The notes beneath the pieces were generated by a model, which made no database searches, had not been told where the DNA came from, and saw nothing but the letters and a program-made list of their open reading frames with translations. Below, in pieces: positions 24,459 to 32,734 of a stretch of DNA of 64,000 nt. Position 1 is the first letter of the stretch; each line of letters begins with the position of its first letter. This stretch comes from Roseateles_B sp051857535 (lineage in GTDB: Bacteria > Pseudomonadota > Gammaproteobacteria > Burkholderiales > Burkholderiaceae_C): assembly GCF_051857535.1 (NCBI RefSeq), contig NZ_JBPZGY010000006.1:199524-263523 (forward strand), in the 5' to 3' direction. The position numbers and the translations under genes are program-made.

Positions 24459-25070
24459 TCAGCCGTGTCCGGCCAGTGCCAGCACGGCATCAGGGATCTC
24501 GCGGCTGAGGGCGTCCTTGAGCTGGGGATTGGCCAGCTGTGCCAGGTCTTGCGGGTCCTGCTGGCTCTCGTTCCCGCCCAGCAGGGCAATGGGGGAGAGC
24601 AGGGCGCCCTGGGTCTCGTCCTCGAAGCGGGTGGCCCAGTCGTCGGCGGCCAGGTCCACGGCCAGCATGAAGCCTATGCACCAGTCCTCGGCGTCGACCA
24701 GGTCGTTGTCGCCGTCCTCGGCCACGCTGAAGATGGGCTCCCACTTGTCGGGCTTGTGGCGCAGCAGTTCGTCCAGCGCGCGCACGTGGCGCAGCACCAG
24801 CATCATCACGCGCTTCTTCTGCTTGCCGCTGACGAAGGGGGCGATGCCATCGGCTTCATCGCCGCCCCAGACCTCGGGCAGCCAGGCGGCACCCGGCTGG
24901 GCGGCCAGGGGCTGCGGGCTCAGCAGCAGGCCGGTCAGGTAGCCATCCAGCGCTTCGATGTTCATCGCGGCGTCGCTGGGCAGCTTGCTGAGCATGTCGT
25001 CAAGGGCCGACAGCTCGTCGTCGCCGAGCGGCAGGTAGTCGGAGGATGGGTTGTAGCTGGGATATTCCAT
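24459..25070 (-). CDS. UPF0149 (YecA/YgfB) family protein
   Basis: 203-residue, all-helical, acidic protein of the UPF0149 family. Recognisable elements are the start LGDDELSALDDMLSKLP, the core IEALDGYLTGLLLSPQPL and the WCIGFMLAV segment of the second half. The zinc-binding SEC-C motif found at the end of some YecA proteins is absent. The family's cellular role is not well defined; YgfB in pseudomonads has been linked to regulation, but transfer to this protein is speculative. It is followed on the left by the palindromic terminator and preceded by a small co-directional gene 20 bases upstream, so both may be transcribed together. Confidence 0.85.
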   Translation of the reverse strand: MEYPSYNPSSDYLPLGDDELSALDDMLSKLPSDAAMNIEALDGYLTGLLLSPQPLAAQPGAAWLPEVWGGDEADGIAPFVSGKQKKRVMMLVLRHVRALDELLRHKPDKWEPIFSVAEDGDNDLVDAEDWCIGFMLAVDLAADDWATRFEDETQGALLSPIALLGGNESQQDPQDLAQLANPQLKDALSREIPDAVLALAGHG

Positions 25071-25090
25071 GGGGTGTCTTCAGTCAGGTC

Positions 25091-25327
25091 TCAGCCGTGG
25101 CGGCCGTGCCGGCTCTTGGGTTTCTTGGTGTCCAGCTCGGCAATCTGCGCCTTCAGCAGCGACATCAGCACGCGGGCGTTGGCCTCGGTCATGCTCAGGA
25201 TGGAACTGGGCTCGATGCCCTCGACATTGGCCTTGGGCGCAACCAATGCGTCCATCTTGAGCATGATCAGGCCATGGGCGTTGCCGGCGGCCTTGAACTT
25301 CTGGACTTCGATGGTGTGTGTCTTCAT
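25091..25327 (-). CDS. Small hypothetical protein
   Basis: Not recognised. 78 residues: MKTHTIEVQKFKAAGNAHGL at the start, a helical middle (LSMTEANARVLMSLLKAQIAEL) and a basic tail (DTKKPKSRHGRHG). No membrane helix or signal peptide. GGAGGGAG lies about 8 bases before the ATG at 25327, which is strong evidence that it is translated. The ordering with UPF0149 (20-base gap, same strand) suggests one transcript. The repeated SILSMTEANARVLM pattern with buried Leu and Met fits a small dimerising helical protein. Confidence 0.65.
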   Translation of the reverse strand: MKTHTIEVQKFKAAGNAHGLIMLKMDALVAPKANVEGIEPSSILSMTEANARVLMSLLKAQIAELDTKKPKSRHGRHG

Positions 25328-25387
25328 CCTGCGATTCTCCCTCCTCGAAGGGCCGCCGCAGGACGCGGCGGCTGCTAGGCTAGCGAA

Positions 25388-26251
25388 ATGACGCAACACG
25401 ACCCGCCCCATGGCGCGGCTGCCCCGGGCGGCTGGCGGGCCCGCTGCTACACCATCATCTTCGAGGCGGACACGCACGCCGGCAAGGCCTTTGACGTGGC
25501 GCTGGTCGTGGCCGTGCTACTGAGCGTGGCCTTGGTGATCGCCGAGAGCGTGGCGGCATGGCGGCTGCGCTTTGGCGGCGCCTTCGAGGTGGCAGAGTAC
25601 GTCTTCACCGCGCTCTTCACCGTCGAGTACCTGCTGCGCGTGGCCTGCGTGCCCCAGCCCTGGCGCTATGTGCGCAGCTTCTACGGCATCGTCGATCTGC
25701 TGGCCGTGCTGCCCACCTATCTGGCGCTCTTTCTGCCCGAGGCCTACGCCTTGGTGGATGTGAGGGTGCTGCGCCTGCTGCGCATCTTCCGGGTCTTCAA
25801 GCTCAGCGCCTATCTTCACGAGTTCCGCAGTCTGGGCAGTGCGCTGCAGGCCAGCGCACGCAAGATCCTGGTCTTTCTTTCGGTGGTGATCATGGCCGTG
25901 CTGATCATGGGCACGGTGATGTATGTGGTGGAGGGGCCTGCCAACGGCTTTGTCAACATTCCCACCGCCATGTACTGGGCGGTGACCACCATGACCACGG
26001 TGGGCTTTGGCGACATCACGCCCAAGACGGACTTGGGGCGCCTGATCGCCTCGGCCATGATGCTGCTGGGCTGGGGTGTGCTGGCTGTGCCCACCGGCAT
26101 CGTGACGGCCGAGATGACGGCCCAGCGCCGCAGTGGCACACCTACCACCCGCAGCTGCCCGCAGTGCCTCAGCGAGGGGCACTTGGCCGAGGCGCGCTTC
26201 TGCCGCGACTGCGGCGCGCGCCTGCCGCCCTATCAGCGCGACGCGATCTGA
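25388..26251 (+). CDS. Voltage-gated potassium channel with C-terminal zinc ribbon
   Basis: 287-residue ion-transport protein with six membrane segments. The voltage-sensor S4 helix shows regularly spaced arginines (DVRVLRLLRIFRVFKL), and the pore has the selectivity filter TVGFGD at residues 204-209, marking it as K+ selective. After S6 the cytoplasmic tail carries two CxxC pairs, CPQC at 257-260 and CRDC near 275, forming a zinc-ribbon-like module about 25 residues long at the very end. The module could sense metal or redox state or assemble the tetramer. The stop codon at 26249-26251 directly touches that of the convergent DUF808 gene. Confidence 0.9.
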   Translation: MTQHDPPHGAAAPGGWRARCYTIIFEADTHAGKAFDVALVVAVLLSVALVIAESVAAWRLRFGGAFEVAEYVFTALFTVEYLLRVACVPQPWRYVRSFYGIVDLLAVLPTYLALFLPEAYALVDVRVLRLLRIFRVFKLSAYLHEFRSLGSALQASARKILVFLSVVIMAVLIMGTVMYVVEGPANGFVNIPTAMYWAVTTMTTVGFGDITPKTDLGRLIASAMMLLGWGVLAVPTGIVTAEMTAQRRSGTPTTRSCPQCLSEGHLAEARFCRDCGARLPPYQRDAI

Positions 26252-27160
<909 letters not shown>

Positions 27161-27274
27161 GATGGGCGCGGAGTTGAAACCCCGCTTTGTACCTGATCTC
27201 GCATCAGGATCCCGTCAGTGCCCCCTGCGCATGCATTCCGGCATGGGTCAATGACTTGCGGCACACTGCGCCCC

Positions 27275-27760
27275 ATGAACACCCTCGCCACCTTCTTCCG
27301 CAGCACGGCGCTGGCCCTGGGCCTGGCCGCCGCCCTGGTCCCGGCACACGCCGACGAGGCGCCTGGCAAGCCCCAGGTCTACAACGAGCAGGCCGATGCC
27401 CGTGCCGATCTCAACCAGGCGCTGGCCCAGGCCAACGCCCAGCAGCGCAATGTGCTGGTGGTCTTCGGCGCCAACTGGTGCGGGGACTGCATGGCGCTGG
27501 ACCGCAAGTTCTCCGGTGGCACCCTGGCCGGCCCTGTGGCCAAGCGCTTCGTGGTGCTCAAGGTCAACGTCGGTCGCTTCGACAAGAACACGGACCTGGC
27601 TGCCCAGATGGGCGTGCCGCTGAAGAAGGGCATCCCCGCGGTGGCCGTGCTGGGCCGCGATGGTCAGGTGCTCAGCGCCACCAGCGGCGGCGAGCTGGCA
27701 GACGCCCGCAACATGGGCGACGATGCCGTGCTGAAGGTGCTCGACGGGCTCAAGCACTGA
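27275..27760 (+). CDS. Periplasmic thioredoxin-like protein
   Basis: 161-residue exported thioredoxin-fold protein. A signal peptide (MNTLATFFRSTALALGLAAALVPAHA) precedes the domain; the active site is WCGDC with Cys69 and Cys72, and the cis-Pro region is GIPAVAVL. It lacks the TlpA- or DsbA-type insertions, and resembles the small thioredoxin-family proteins annotated as thiol reductases in beta-proteobacteria. Its job would be reduction or exchange of disulfides outside the cytoplasmic membrane. The ATG at 27275 is preferred over upstream 27218 because it begins the signal peptide. The gene is followed by the long inverted repeat that precedes the RAYT-like gene. Confidence 0.85.
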   Translation: MNTLATFFRSTALALGLAAALVPAHADEAPGKPQVYNEQADARADLNQALAQANAQQRNVLVVFGANWCGDCMALDRKFSGGTLAGPVAKRFVVLKVNVGRFDKNTDLAAQMGVPLKKGIPAVAVLGRDGQVLSATSGGELADARNMGDDAVLKVLDGLKH

Positions 27761-27805
27761 GCTTTCCGGGGCCGGCTTGTCCCGCTTCTTGGTGGGGACG
27801 CAACA

Positions 27806-27871
27806 CCTGGCCCCATGGCTGAGAGAGTGCTTCCCGGGAAGCGTCCCCTTTCCATGGGGGTCAGGCCTTGC
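27806..27871. repeat. REP-like long inverted repeat upstream of the RAYT homologue
   Basis: Outer arms CCTGGCCCCATGG (27806-27818) and CCATGGGGGTCAGG (27852-27865) are near-perfect complements, and the centre is a 14-bp palindrome GCTTCCCGGGAAGC (27829-27842). The right arm runs into GGGGTCAGGCCTTGC (27857-27871), one mismatch from a word that recurs at 8858, 60073 and 61818. No T-run follows, so a terminator is unlikely. Confidence 0.7.
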
Positions 27872-27912
27872 CAGGCACTTGCGTTTTGCGGGCTGCTGGC
27901 CTAAGTTGCAGC

Positions 27913-28788
27913 ATGGCCAGACCACTGCGGATCGAATTTGCGGGCGCCGTCTACCACCTCAGCTCCAAGGCTGAGGCGGGCGCGGTGGTGTTCCACGATG
28001 ACGCTGACCGCCGAGCCCTGCTCGCGGTGATCGCGCAGGCCATGGAGCGCTTCGACGCCCAGGTGCTGGCCTACTGCCTGGAGCCCGATTCCTACGAGCT
28101 TCTGCTTTTCACCCGCCAGGCCAATCTCTCGCGCCTGATGCGGCACATCAATGGCGTCTACACACAGGGCAGCCACCGGCGGCATGGCACGGTGGGCCAT
28201 CTGTTCCAGGGCCGCTTCAAGGCGGTGCTGGTAGACCGTGAAAACCTCCTGCTGGATGCCTGCCGCTTTGTCGAGCTGGGCGGTGTGCGGCGCGGCCTGG
28301 CCGCCGCGCCCGCGCAGTGGCCCTGGTCCAGCTATGCGGCCCATGTGGGGCAGGTCGAGGCGCCCGATTGGCTGGACGTGCAGGGCCTGCATGCCTATGT
28401 GATGGGACGCCCCCTGCAGGGCGCTGCGGATCGCCGCAAGGCGGCCCAGCGCTATGAGAAACTGGTCGCTGAGGCCAGCGGCCTGGACCTGTGGCGGCAT
28501 CTGCGCCAGCAGATCTACCTGGGCGATGCCGCCTTCGTCGAGCGCCTGAAGGGTCAGCTCACGGGTACGGCGGGCATGGTGCGCAGGTCGGCCAAGGTCG
28601 GCGGCTCGCTCAAGGCCAGACCTTGGCGCGACTGGCTGCATGAAGCTGGCAGCCGCGAAGAGGCGCTGTACCGGGCCCACACCGAGGGCGGTCTGTCCAT
28701 GACGGGGTTGGCTAAGGAGCTGGGCTTGTCAGTGTCGCGGGTCAGCCGCCTGATCGCCGGGCACGAACGCCAGCGGCATCAGCATTGA
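27913..28788 (+). CDS. RAYT-type (Y1) transposase homologue lacking its catalytic motifs, with C-terminal HTH
   Basis: 291 residues, clearly homologous to REP-associated tyrosine transposases: the start MARPLRIEFAGAVYHL and the stretch NLSRLMRHINGVYTQGSHRRHG are family hallmarks, as is GHLFQGRFKA. In active members the second block reads like LMPNHVHLL or LMDNHYHLL, with the two metal-binding histidines; here residues 57-63 read EPDSYEL, so both are gone. The later catalytic-Tyr region (RYVVLNPVRA in relatives) reads RFVELGGVRR, with Phe119 in place of Tyr. The frame is otherwise intact and a C-terminal helix-turn-helix (LSMTGLAKELGLSVSRVSRLI) is preserved. It is therefore unlikely to cut DNA but may still bind it. 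The ATG at 27913 is the family start. Confidence 0.85.
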   Translation: MARPLRIEFAGAVYHLSSKAEAGAVVFHDDADRRALLAVIAQAMERFDAQVLAYCLEPDSYELLLFTRQANLSRLMRHINGVYTQGSHRRHGTVGHLFQGRFKAVLVDRENLLLDACRFVELGGVRRGLAAAPAQWPWSSYAAHVGQVEAPDWLDVQGLHAYVMGRPLQGAADRRKAAQRYEKLVAEASGLDLWRHLRQQIYLGDAAFVERLKGQLTGTAGMVRRSAKVGGSLKARPWRDWLHEAGSREEALYRAHTEGGLSMTGLAKELGLSVSRVSRLIAGHERQRHQH

Positions 28789-29231
28789 GGGCCGTGTCGC
28801 ATGGCGGGCTGGATCGCCCGCTCTTGCATGCGGGTACCACTCGCCAGCCTCGGGATGCTGCGGACGGCCGCAGGTGGATGATGGCGCCGGATGCGGCTCG
28901 CGAATGGCGCTGCTGAGCCTCGCCAATGGGCGTTGCCATTGAAGGTGGGACTGCCATCTCATCGGCTGGGCACACTACAGCTTCGCAACACGACGGTCCC
29001 CAAGCAAGCGAGTGCAGCGTTGCCAAGCGCAACGCAGGAGCCGCTCCGTGGTGCCGTCACCGCGATCTCAGGAAACCCTGCCCCCGCTCCAGGGACTGTC
29101 CCCTGTCGCTGTGGACAAGTCCGTGCAAAAGCTGGCGGTAGTGCCGCCAAGTGATTGAACGGCAAGGGGAAATGCTGAATTGATGAAAAAAAAGGCACCG
29201 GGTCACGGTGCCTTTTTCTGGAGAGGTGCGT
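28789..29231. other. Intergenic region, no gene supported
   Basis: Over 400 bases after the RAYT homologue. Short frames exist (for example 28891-29154) but have no recognisable features. There are minor inverted repeats such as GGCGG-TAGTG-CCGCC near 29134. The right end contains a terminator at 29189-29217. Confidence 0.5.
29189..29217. terminator. Bidirectional intrinsic terminator
   Basis: Stem AAAAAGGCACCG / CGGTGCCTTTTT with loop GGTCA. It has an A-run on the left and T-run on the right, so it can stop transcription in both directions. It lies 15 bases past the stop of the minus-strand gene that begins at 29726. Confidence 0.85.
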
Positions 29232-29726
29232 TCAGTGCAGGGCGTGAGCGGCGCCCGTCGGGCACGTTGCGCTGACGACGGCCTGTGCCTCGGCCTCTTC
29301 CCAGGCTTCCTGGGTCAGTTCGCGGGCGGCGGCAAGCTGGTTGCAGAGCTCGAACACGCCCATGCCGTCGGCATCGCCCACAGCTTCAGCTTGTGGAGCA
29401 GCCGCCACTTCGGCCGGCAGATCGGCCAGGGCGCCCAGCAGGTCGAAGAGCAGGTCCAGATTGGGTTCGCCGGGCTCCTGTCGGGCCAATCCCAGGCTGC
29501 GGCAGAGGTACCAGCAGGCCTTGGCGGCGTCGTCGCAGCGGGCATGGTAGAGCGCCATGCGCTCTAGCGCCTCGGCTCGCGCCTGCTCGTCCGCCAGGGC
29601 TTCGGCTTGGGCGTCCAGCAGGGGATCCAGTCCAGCGAGCAACTGCTTGCGCTCCGCCTCGGCCAGGCCATCGGCATCGCCCAGCTGCGGATCGGTCATC
29701 AAAGGCTCAAGATGCGTGTGTGCCAT
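29232..29726 (-). CDS. Hypothetical acidic helical protein
   Basis: Not recognised. 164 residues from the ATG at 29726 (MAHTHLEPLMTDPQLGDADG); ATG 29699 (MTDPQLGD) is an alternative and 29756 is less likely. The protein is rich in Ala, Leu and Glu, fully helical in character, with no membrane helix. A section resembles tetratricopeptide-like helices (ALERMALYHARCDDAAKACWYLCRSLGLA). Five cysteines, no CxxC pair. It is followed by a terminator and separated from glmU by a palindromic element, so it is probably transcribed alone or behind glmU. Confidence 0.65.
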   Translation of the reverse strand: MAHTHLEPLMTDPQLGDADGLAEAERKQLLAGLDPLLDAQAEALADEQARAEALERMALYHARCDDAAKACWYLCRSLGLARQEPGEPNLDLLFDLLGALADLPAEVAAAPQAEAVGDADGMGVFELCNQLAAARELTQEAWEEAEAQAVVSATCPTGAAHALH

Positions 29727-29782
29727 GGGGTACTGCTTTCTTCCACCTGCTGGCAATCGTAGGCAGGCTCGGCGCGTTTGGC

Positions 29783-29800
29783 GCCCCCTGAAGAGGGGGC
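29783..29800. repeat. Short GC-rich palindromic element
   Basis: GCCCCCT-GAAG-AGGGGGC is a perfect 7-bp stem with a four-base loop, flanked by complementary TGGCGCC (29779) and GGCGCCA (29804). It lies between glmU and the upstream hypothetical gene in the direction of transcription. It has the same C5/G5 stem style as the elements at 14601, 21060 and 61961. There is no T-run. Confidence 0.75.
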
Positions 29801-29854
29801 CATGGCGCCATCCTAGGCAGGAGGATGAAGTTTGTCACGCAAAGTGTTGCCTGA

Positions 29855-31240
29855 TCAGCGCTTTTTCACAGGCCTCTGCCAGCCGCTGATACTCACCTGT
29901 TTGCCGCGCGCCACGCTCAGCTCGCCTTCGGCCACGTCCTTGGTGATGGTCGACCCCCCACCGATGGTGGCTCCGGCACCCAGCTTGACCGGGGCGACCA
30001 GCACGCAGTTGGACCCCACATGCACGTCATTGCCGATCTCGGTGCGGTGCTTGTTGGCGCCGTCGTAGTTGGCCGTGATGGCGCCAGCGCCGTAGTTGAC
30101 CCGCTCGCCGACGGTGGCGTCGCCCAGATAGGCCAGGTGGTTGGCCTTGGCACCGCGTGCCAGGGTGGAGTTCTTGACCTCGACGAAGTTGCCAATGTGC
30201 ACCTCGGCACCCAGCTGCGCACCGGGCCGCAGGCGGGCGAAGGGGCCGATCAGCGCGCCTTCGCCGACGCTGACGCCAGCGCCCTCGCCGTCGATGTGGG
30301 TGAACTCATGGATGCGGGCGCCGGCTGCGATGCTGGCATTGCGGATCACGCAGTTGGCACCGACGCGCACGCCATCGCCTAGCGTCACCAGGCCCTCGAA
30401 GACGCAGTTGACGTCAATCTCAACGTCCTGGCCGCAACGCAGCGTGCCGCGTACATCGAAGCGGGCGGGATCGGCCAGGCGTACGCCGGCTTCCATCAGG
30501 GCTTCAGCCTGTTGGCGCTGGTAGCGGCGCTCCAGGTCGGCCAATTGCAGCGGACTGTTGACACCCAGGACCTCGGTCTCGTTGGGCGCCTTGACGCCCA
30601 GCACCGGCACGCCTTCCGCCACGGCCATGGCGACGATGTCGGTCAGGTAGTACTCACCCTGGGCATTGTTGTTGGACAGGGCCATGACCCATCGCTTCAA
30701 CAAGGCTGTAGGAGCCGCCATCATGCCGGTGTAGCCCTCGCGGATGAGGCGCTGCTCGGGGCTGGCGTCCTTGTGCTCGACGATGGCCTGCACGGCGCCG
30801 TCGGGCTGGCCGCCCGCGCGCACGATGCGGCCGTAGCCGGTGGGATCGGCCAGGTCTATGGTCAGCAGCACCAGGGCGCGGCCGTCGCAGGCCTCGGCCA
30901 GACGGCGTGCGGTCTCGGTGCGGATCAGGGGCACGTCACCGTTGAGGATCAGCGTGGTGCCGCTCTCAGGCAGCACGGGCACCGTCTGCTGGATGGCATG
31001 GCCGGTGCCCAGTTGCGGCTCCTGGCGCACGAAGGCAGCACCGCTGGCGGCGACGGCCGCTTCCACCTGGCCGGCGCCATGGCCGGTGATGACGATGCGC
31101 TGGCCGGCGGCCAGCGGCTCGGTGCAGTCCAGCACATGCTGGAGCAGGGAGCGGCCGGCCAGCTTGTGCAGCACCTTGGGCAGGGCCGACTTCATGCGGG
31201 TGCCCTTGCCGGCAGCCATGATGACGATGTTCAGTGCCAT
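29855..31240 (-). CDS. glmU: Bifunctional UDP-N-acetylglucosamine pyrophosphorylase / glucosamine-1-phosphate acetyltransferase
   Basis: 461-residue cytoplasmic enzyme making UDP-GlcNAc for peptidoglycan and lipopolysaccharide in two steps. The N-terminal uridyltransferase begins IVIMAAGKGTRMKSALPKVLH with the GxGTRM-type nucleotide loop; the linker near residue 225 leads to a left-handed beta-helix (hexapeptide repeats such as VGANCVIRNASIAAGARI) and the acetyltransferase active site GAGAITANYDGANKHRT. Length fits the family (about 455). The gene is not followed by glmS here, unlike the common glmU-glmS pairing. Confidence 0.97.
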   Translation of the reverse strand: MALNIVIMAAGKGTRMKSALPKVLHKLAGRSLLQHVLDCTEPLAAGQRIVITGHGAGQVEAAVAASGAAFVRQEPQLGTGHAIQQTVPVLPESGTTLILNGDVPLIRTETARRLAEACDGRALVLLTIDLADPTGYGRIVRAGGQPDGAVQAIVEHKDASPEQRLIREGYTGMMAAPTALLKRWVMALSNNNAQGEYYLTDIVAMAVAEGVPVLGVKAPNETEVLGVNSPLQLADLERRYQRQQAEALMEAGVRLADPARFDVRGTLRCGQDVEIDVNCVFEGLVTLGDGVRVGANCVIRNASIAAGARIHEFTHIDGEGAGVSVGEGALIGPFARLRPGAQLGAEVHIGNFVEVKNSTLARGAKANHLAYLGDATVGERVNYGAGAITANYDGANKHRTEIGNDVHVGSNCVLVAPVKLGAGATIGGGSTITKDVAEGELSVARGKQVSISGWQRPVKKR

Positions 31241-31311
31241 GTCGAAATCGCGAGGCGTCTTGGAAAGAAGCCGCGATTATGGCCGTCGGCGCCGGTCGCC
31301 CCGGCCCGGGT

Positions 31312-31923
31312 TCAGGGGGCCTCGCGGCTGACCTGCACGCCCACCCGGTGGGGCTTGGGCTCCGCCTTGGGGAAGTCGCTCATCGCGGCGTCGAAGAGGG
31401 CGCCTGGCAGACGGGCATCACCCATGGTCATGCCTTCATTGCTGGCACGCGCCTCGTAAAGCGGTTCGCCGCTGCTGCGATCCCGCAGCAGCAGGGCCAC
31501 GCCGCGCTCGTAGCGGGGCTCAGTCCACATGGGGCCCAGGCCGCCGCGCCAATAGTGGCCGTAACGCCAGCCGCCATAGCTGCCGTGCCAGCGCCACCAG
31601 AGCGGATCGTCCCAGGGCGCGCGGTCATTGGCGTTCACGCTCATGCCGATGGAGACCAGCACGTCGGCGCTCTTGGCGTCGGGAGCAGGCCTGAAGCCGG
31701 CCTTGGCCAGGGCGGCTGCGGCCGCGCGCTCCAAGGCAGCCTGGCGCTCGCCTTCCTGCTGTTGCGAAGGCAGGCGATCGAATGCGTAGCTTGCAGGCTT
31801 GCGGCTCTCAGGCCAGTGGCCGAAGCTGCTGACGTCCGCGCTGACGACATACGTGCTGCTGCAGGCGCTCAGGCCCAGCAAGGCGCTGGCGGTGAATCCC
31901 AACATCCAGTGGCGGCGGTCCAT
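31312..31923 (-). CDS. DUF4136 lipoprotein
   Basis: 203-residue predicted outer-membrane or periplasmic lipoprotein of the DUF4136 family. MDRRHWMLGFTASALLGLSAC gives a lipobox LSAC with Cys21 as the anchor. The mature part starts STYVVSADVSSFGHWP, as usual in the family, contains a Trp/Gly/Tyr-rich stretch (WRWHGSYGGWRYGHYWRGG) and ends with a conserved beta strand region. Function unknown. It lies 71 bases downstream of glmU's start and runs in the same direction, so it precedes glmU in transcription and could share a promoter with it. Confidence 0.85.
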   Translation of the reverse strand: MDRRHWMLGFTASALLGLSACSSTYVVSADVSSFGHWPESRKPASYAFDRLPSQQQEGERQAALERAAAAALAKAGFRPAPDAKSADVLVSIGMSVNANDRAPWDDPLWWRWHGSYGGWRYGHYWRGGLGPMWTEPRYERGVALLLRDRSSGEPLYEARASNEGMTMGDARLPGALFDAAMSDFPKAEPKPHRVGVQVSREAP

Positions 31924-32093
31924 GGTGGCTCCTCTCTCGGCTCAGGCCGAATGGCTTCATTCTAGGGAGCGTGACAGGACTTGGTCTGCCCAGTTTGCAA
32001 AGCTTGGTGAAGGGGAGCGGCGGTCGCCCGACGATGGTGCCGCTGCGGGCCTCGCCGCCCACCGCCCGTGCTGAGGAAAACCATGTTGACGAT

Positions 32094-32126
32094 GAGCGTT
32101 TCCACTGAAACACTCGCTCGGGTTTT
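32094..32126 (+). terminator. Possible attenuator or terminator hairpin
   Basis: GAGCG-TTTC (32094-32102) can pair with GAAA (32107-32110) and CGCTC (32115-32119) across a four-base bulge, followed by GGTTTTTCTGTTTT. It sits just before the gene starting at 32153 and is read in that direction, so it could attenuate that gene or end transcripts from the left. The bulge makes the call weak. Confidence 0.35.
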
Positions 32127-32152
32127 TCTGTTTTGAGTTGAGGAGAGTTCTG

Positions 32153-32647
32153 ATGTTGGTCCGCAAGCCCCTGCTGCGTACGCTGCCCCTGCTGGGCCTG
32201 GCCCTGAGCCTGAGCCTGCCCACCCTGGCGGCCGAACCGACGCCCGGCCCGGATGTCGGGCGCGTCCAGGCCGTCCGCGAGAAGCTGCGCACGGACCGCA
32301 AGGCCGTGGTGCTGCACAACCTGAAGCTGGACGCAGCCCAGACCGCCAAGTTCAGCGTCGTCTACGAGGCCTATGCCAAGGAAGCTGGCGAGCTGGCCCG
32401 CCAGCGCACCCGCATGGTCGTGGAGTCGGTGAACCAAGGCGACAAGCTGACTGGCGCACAGGCCAAACAGGCGTCCAAGGACTCCCTGGCCCTGGCCGAG
32501 GCTGAGCTGAAGCTGCTGCGCAAGTACCACCCCAAGATGGTCAAGGCCATCGGCCAGGAAGAGGCCAATCGCTTCCTGGAAGTCGAGACCAAGATCCTGG
32601 CGCTGAACCACTACGACATCGCCTGGACCTCGCCGCTGAGCGAGTGA
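32153..32647 (+). CDS. Periplasmic helical protein of unknown function
   Basis: 164-residue exported protein. A signal peptide (MLVRKPLLRTLPLLGLALSLSLPTLAAEP) is followed by a charged helical domain. The segments LKLDAAQTAKFSVVYEAYAKE and KLTGAQAKQASKDSLALAEAEL resemble the LTxxQ helices of the Spy/CpxP chaperone-like family, a tentative match. ATG 32153 is chosen because GAGGAGAG sits 7 bases upstream; a TTG at 32138 is in frame but lies on that site. A strong terminator follows. It stands alone between two divergent or convergent genes. Confidence 0.7.
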   Translation: MLVRKPLLRTLPLLGLALSLSLPTLAAEPTPGPDVGRVQAVREKLRTDRKAVVLHNLKLDAAQTAKFSVVYEAYAKEAGELARQRTRMVVESVNQGDKLTGAQAKQASKDSLALAEAELKLLRKYHPKMVKAIGQEEANRFLEVETKILALNHYDIAWTSPLSE

Positions 32648-32680
32648 GTCCCGGCGGCCCGCCTGGCGGGCCTGCATGGC

Positions 32681-32706
32681 AAACGGGCCCCGCGGGGCCC
32701 GTTTTT
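32681..32706. terminator. Strong intrinsic terminator
   Basis: A perfect 12-bp-arm palindrome (arm AAACGGGCCCCG) with a T-run on the plus strand, between the convergent periplasmic gene and ttcA. It can act on both strands, more clearly rightward. Confidence 0.88.
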
Positions 32707-32734
32707 CTTGCCTGAGCCGCCGAGGCGGCCGCAC

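Noticed and set aside
28891..29154. 87-codon frame after the RAYT homologue
   Set aside because: No ribosome-binding site, no homology and atypical codon use.
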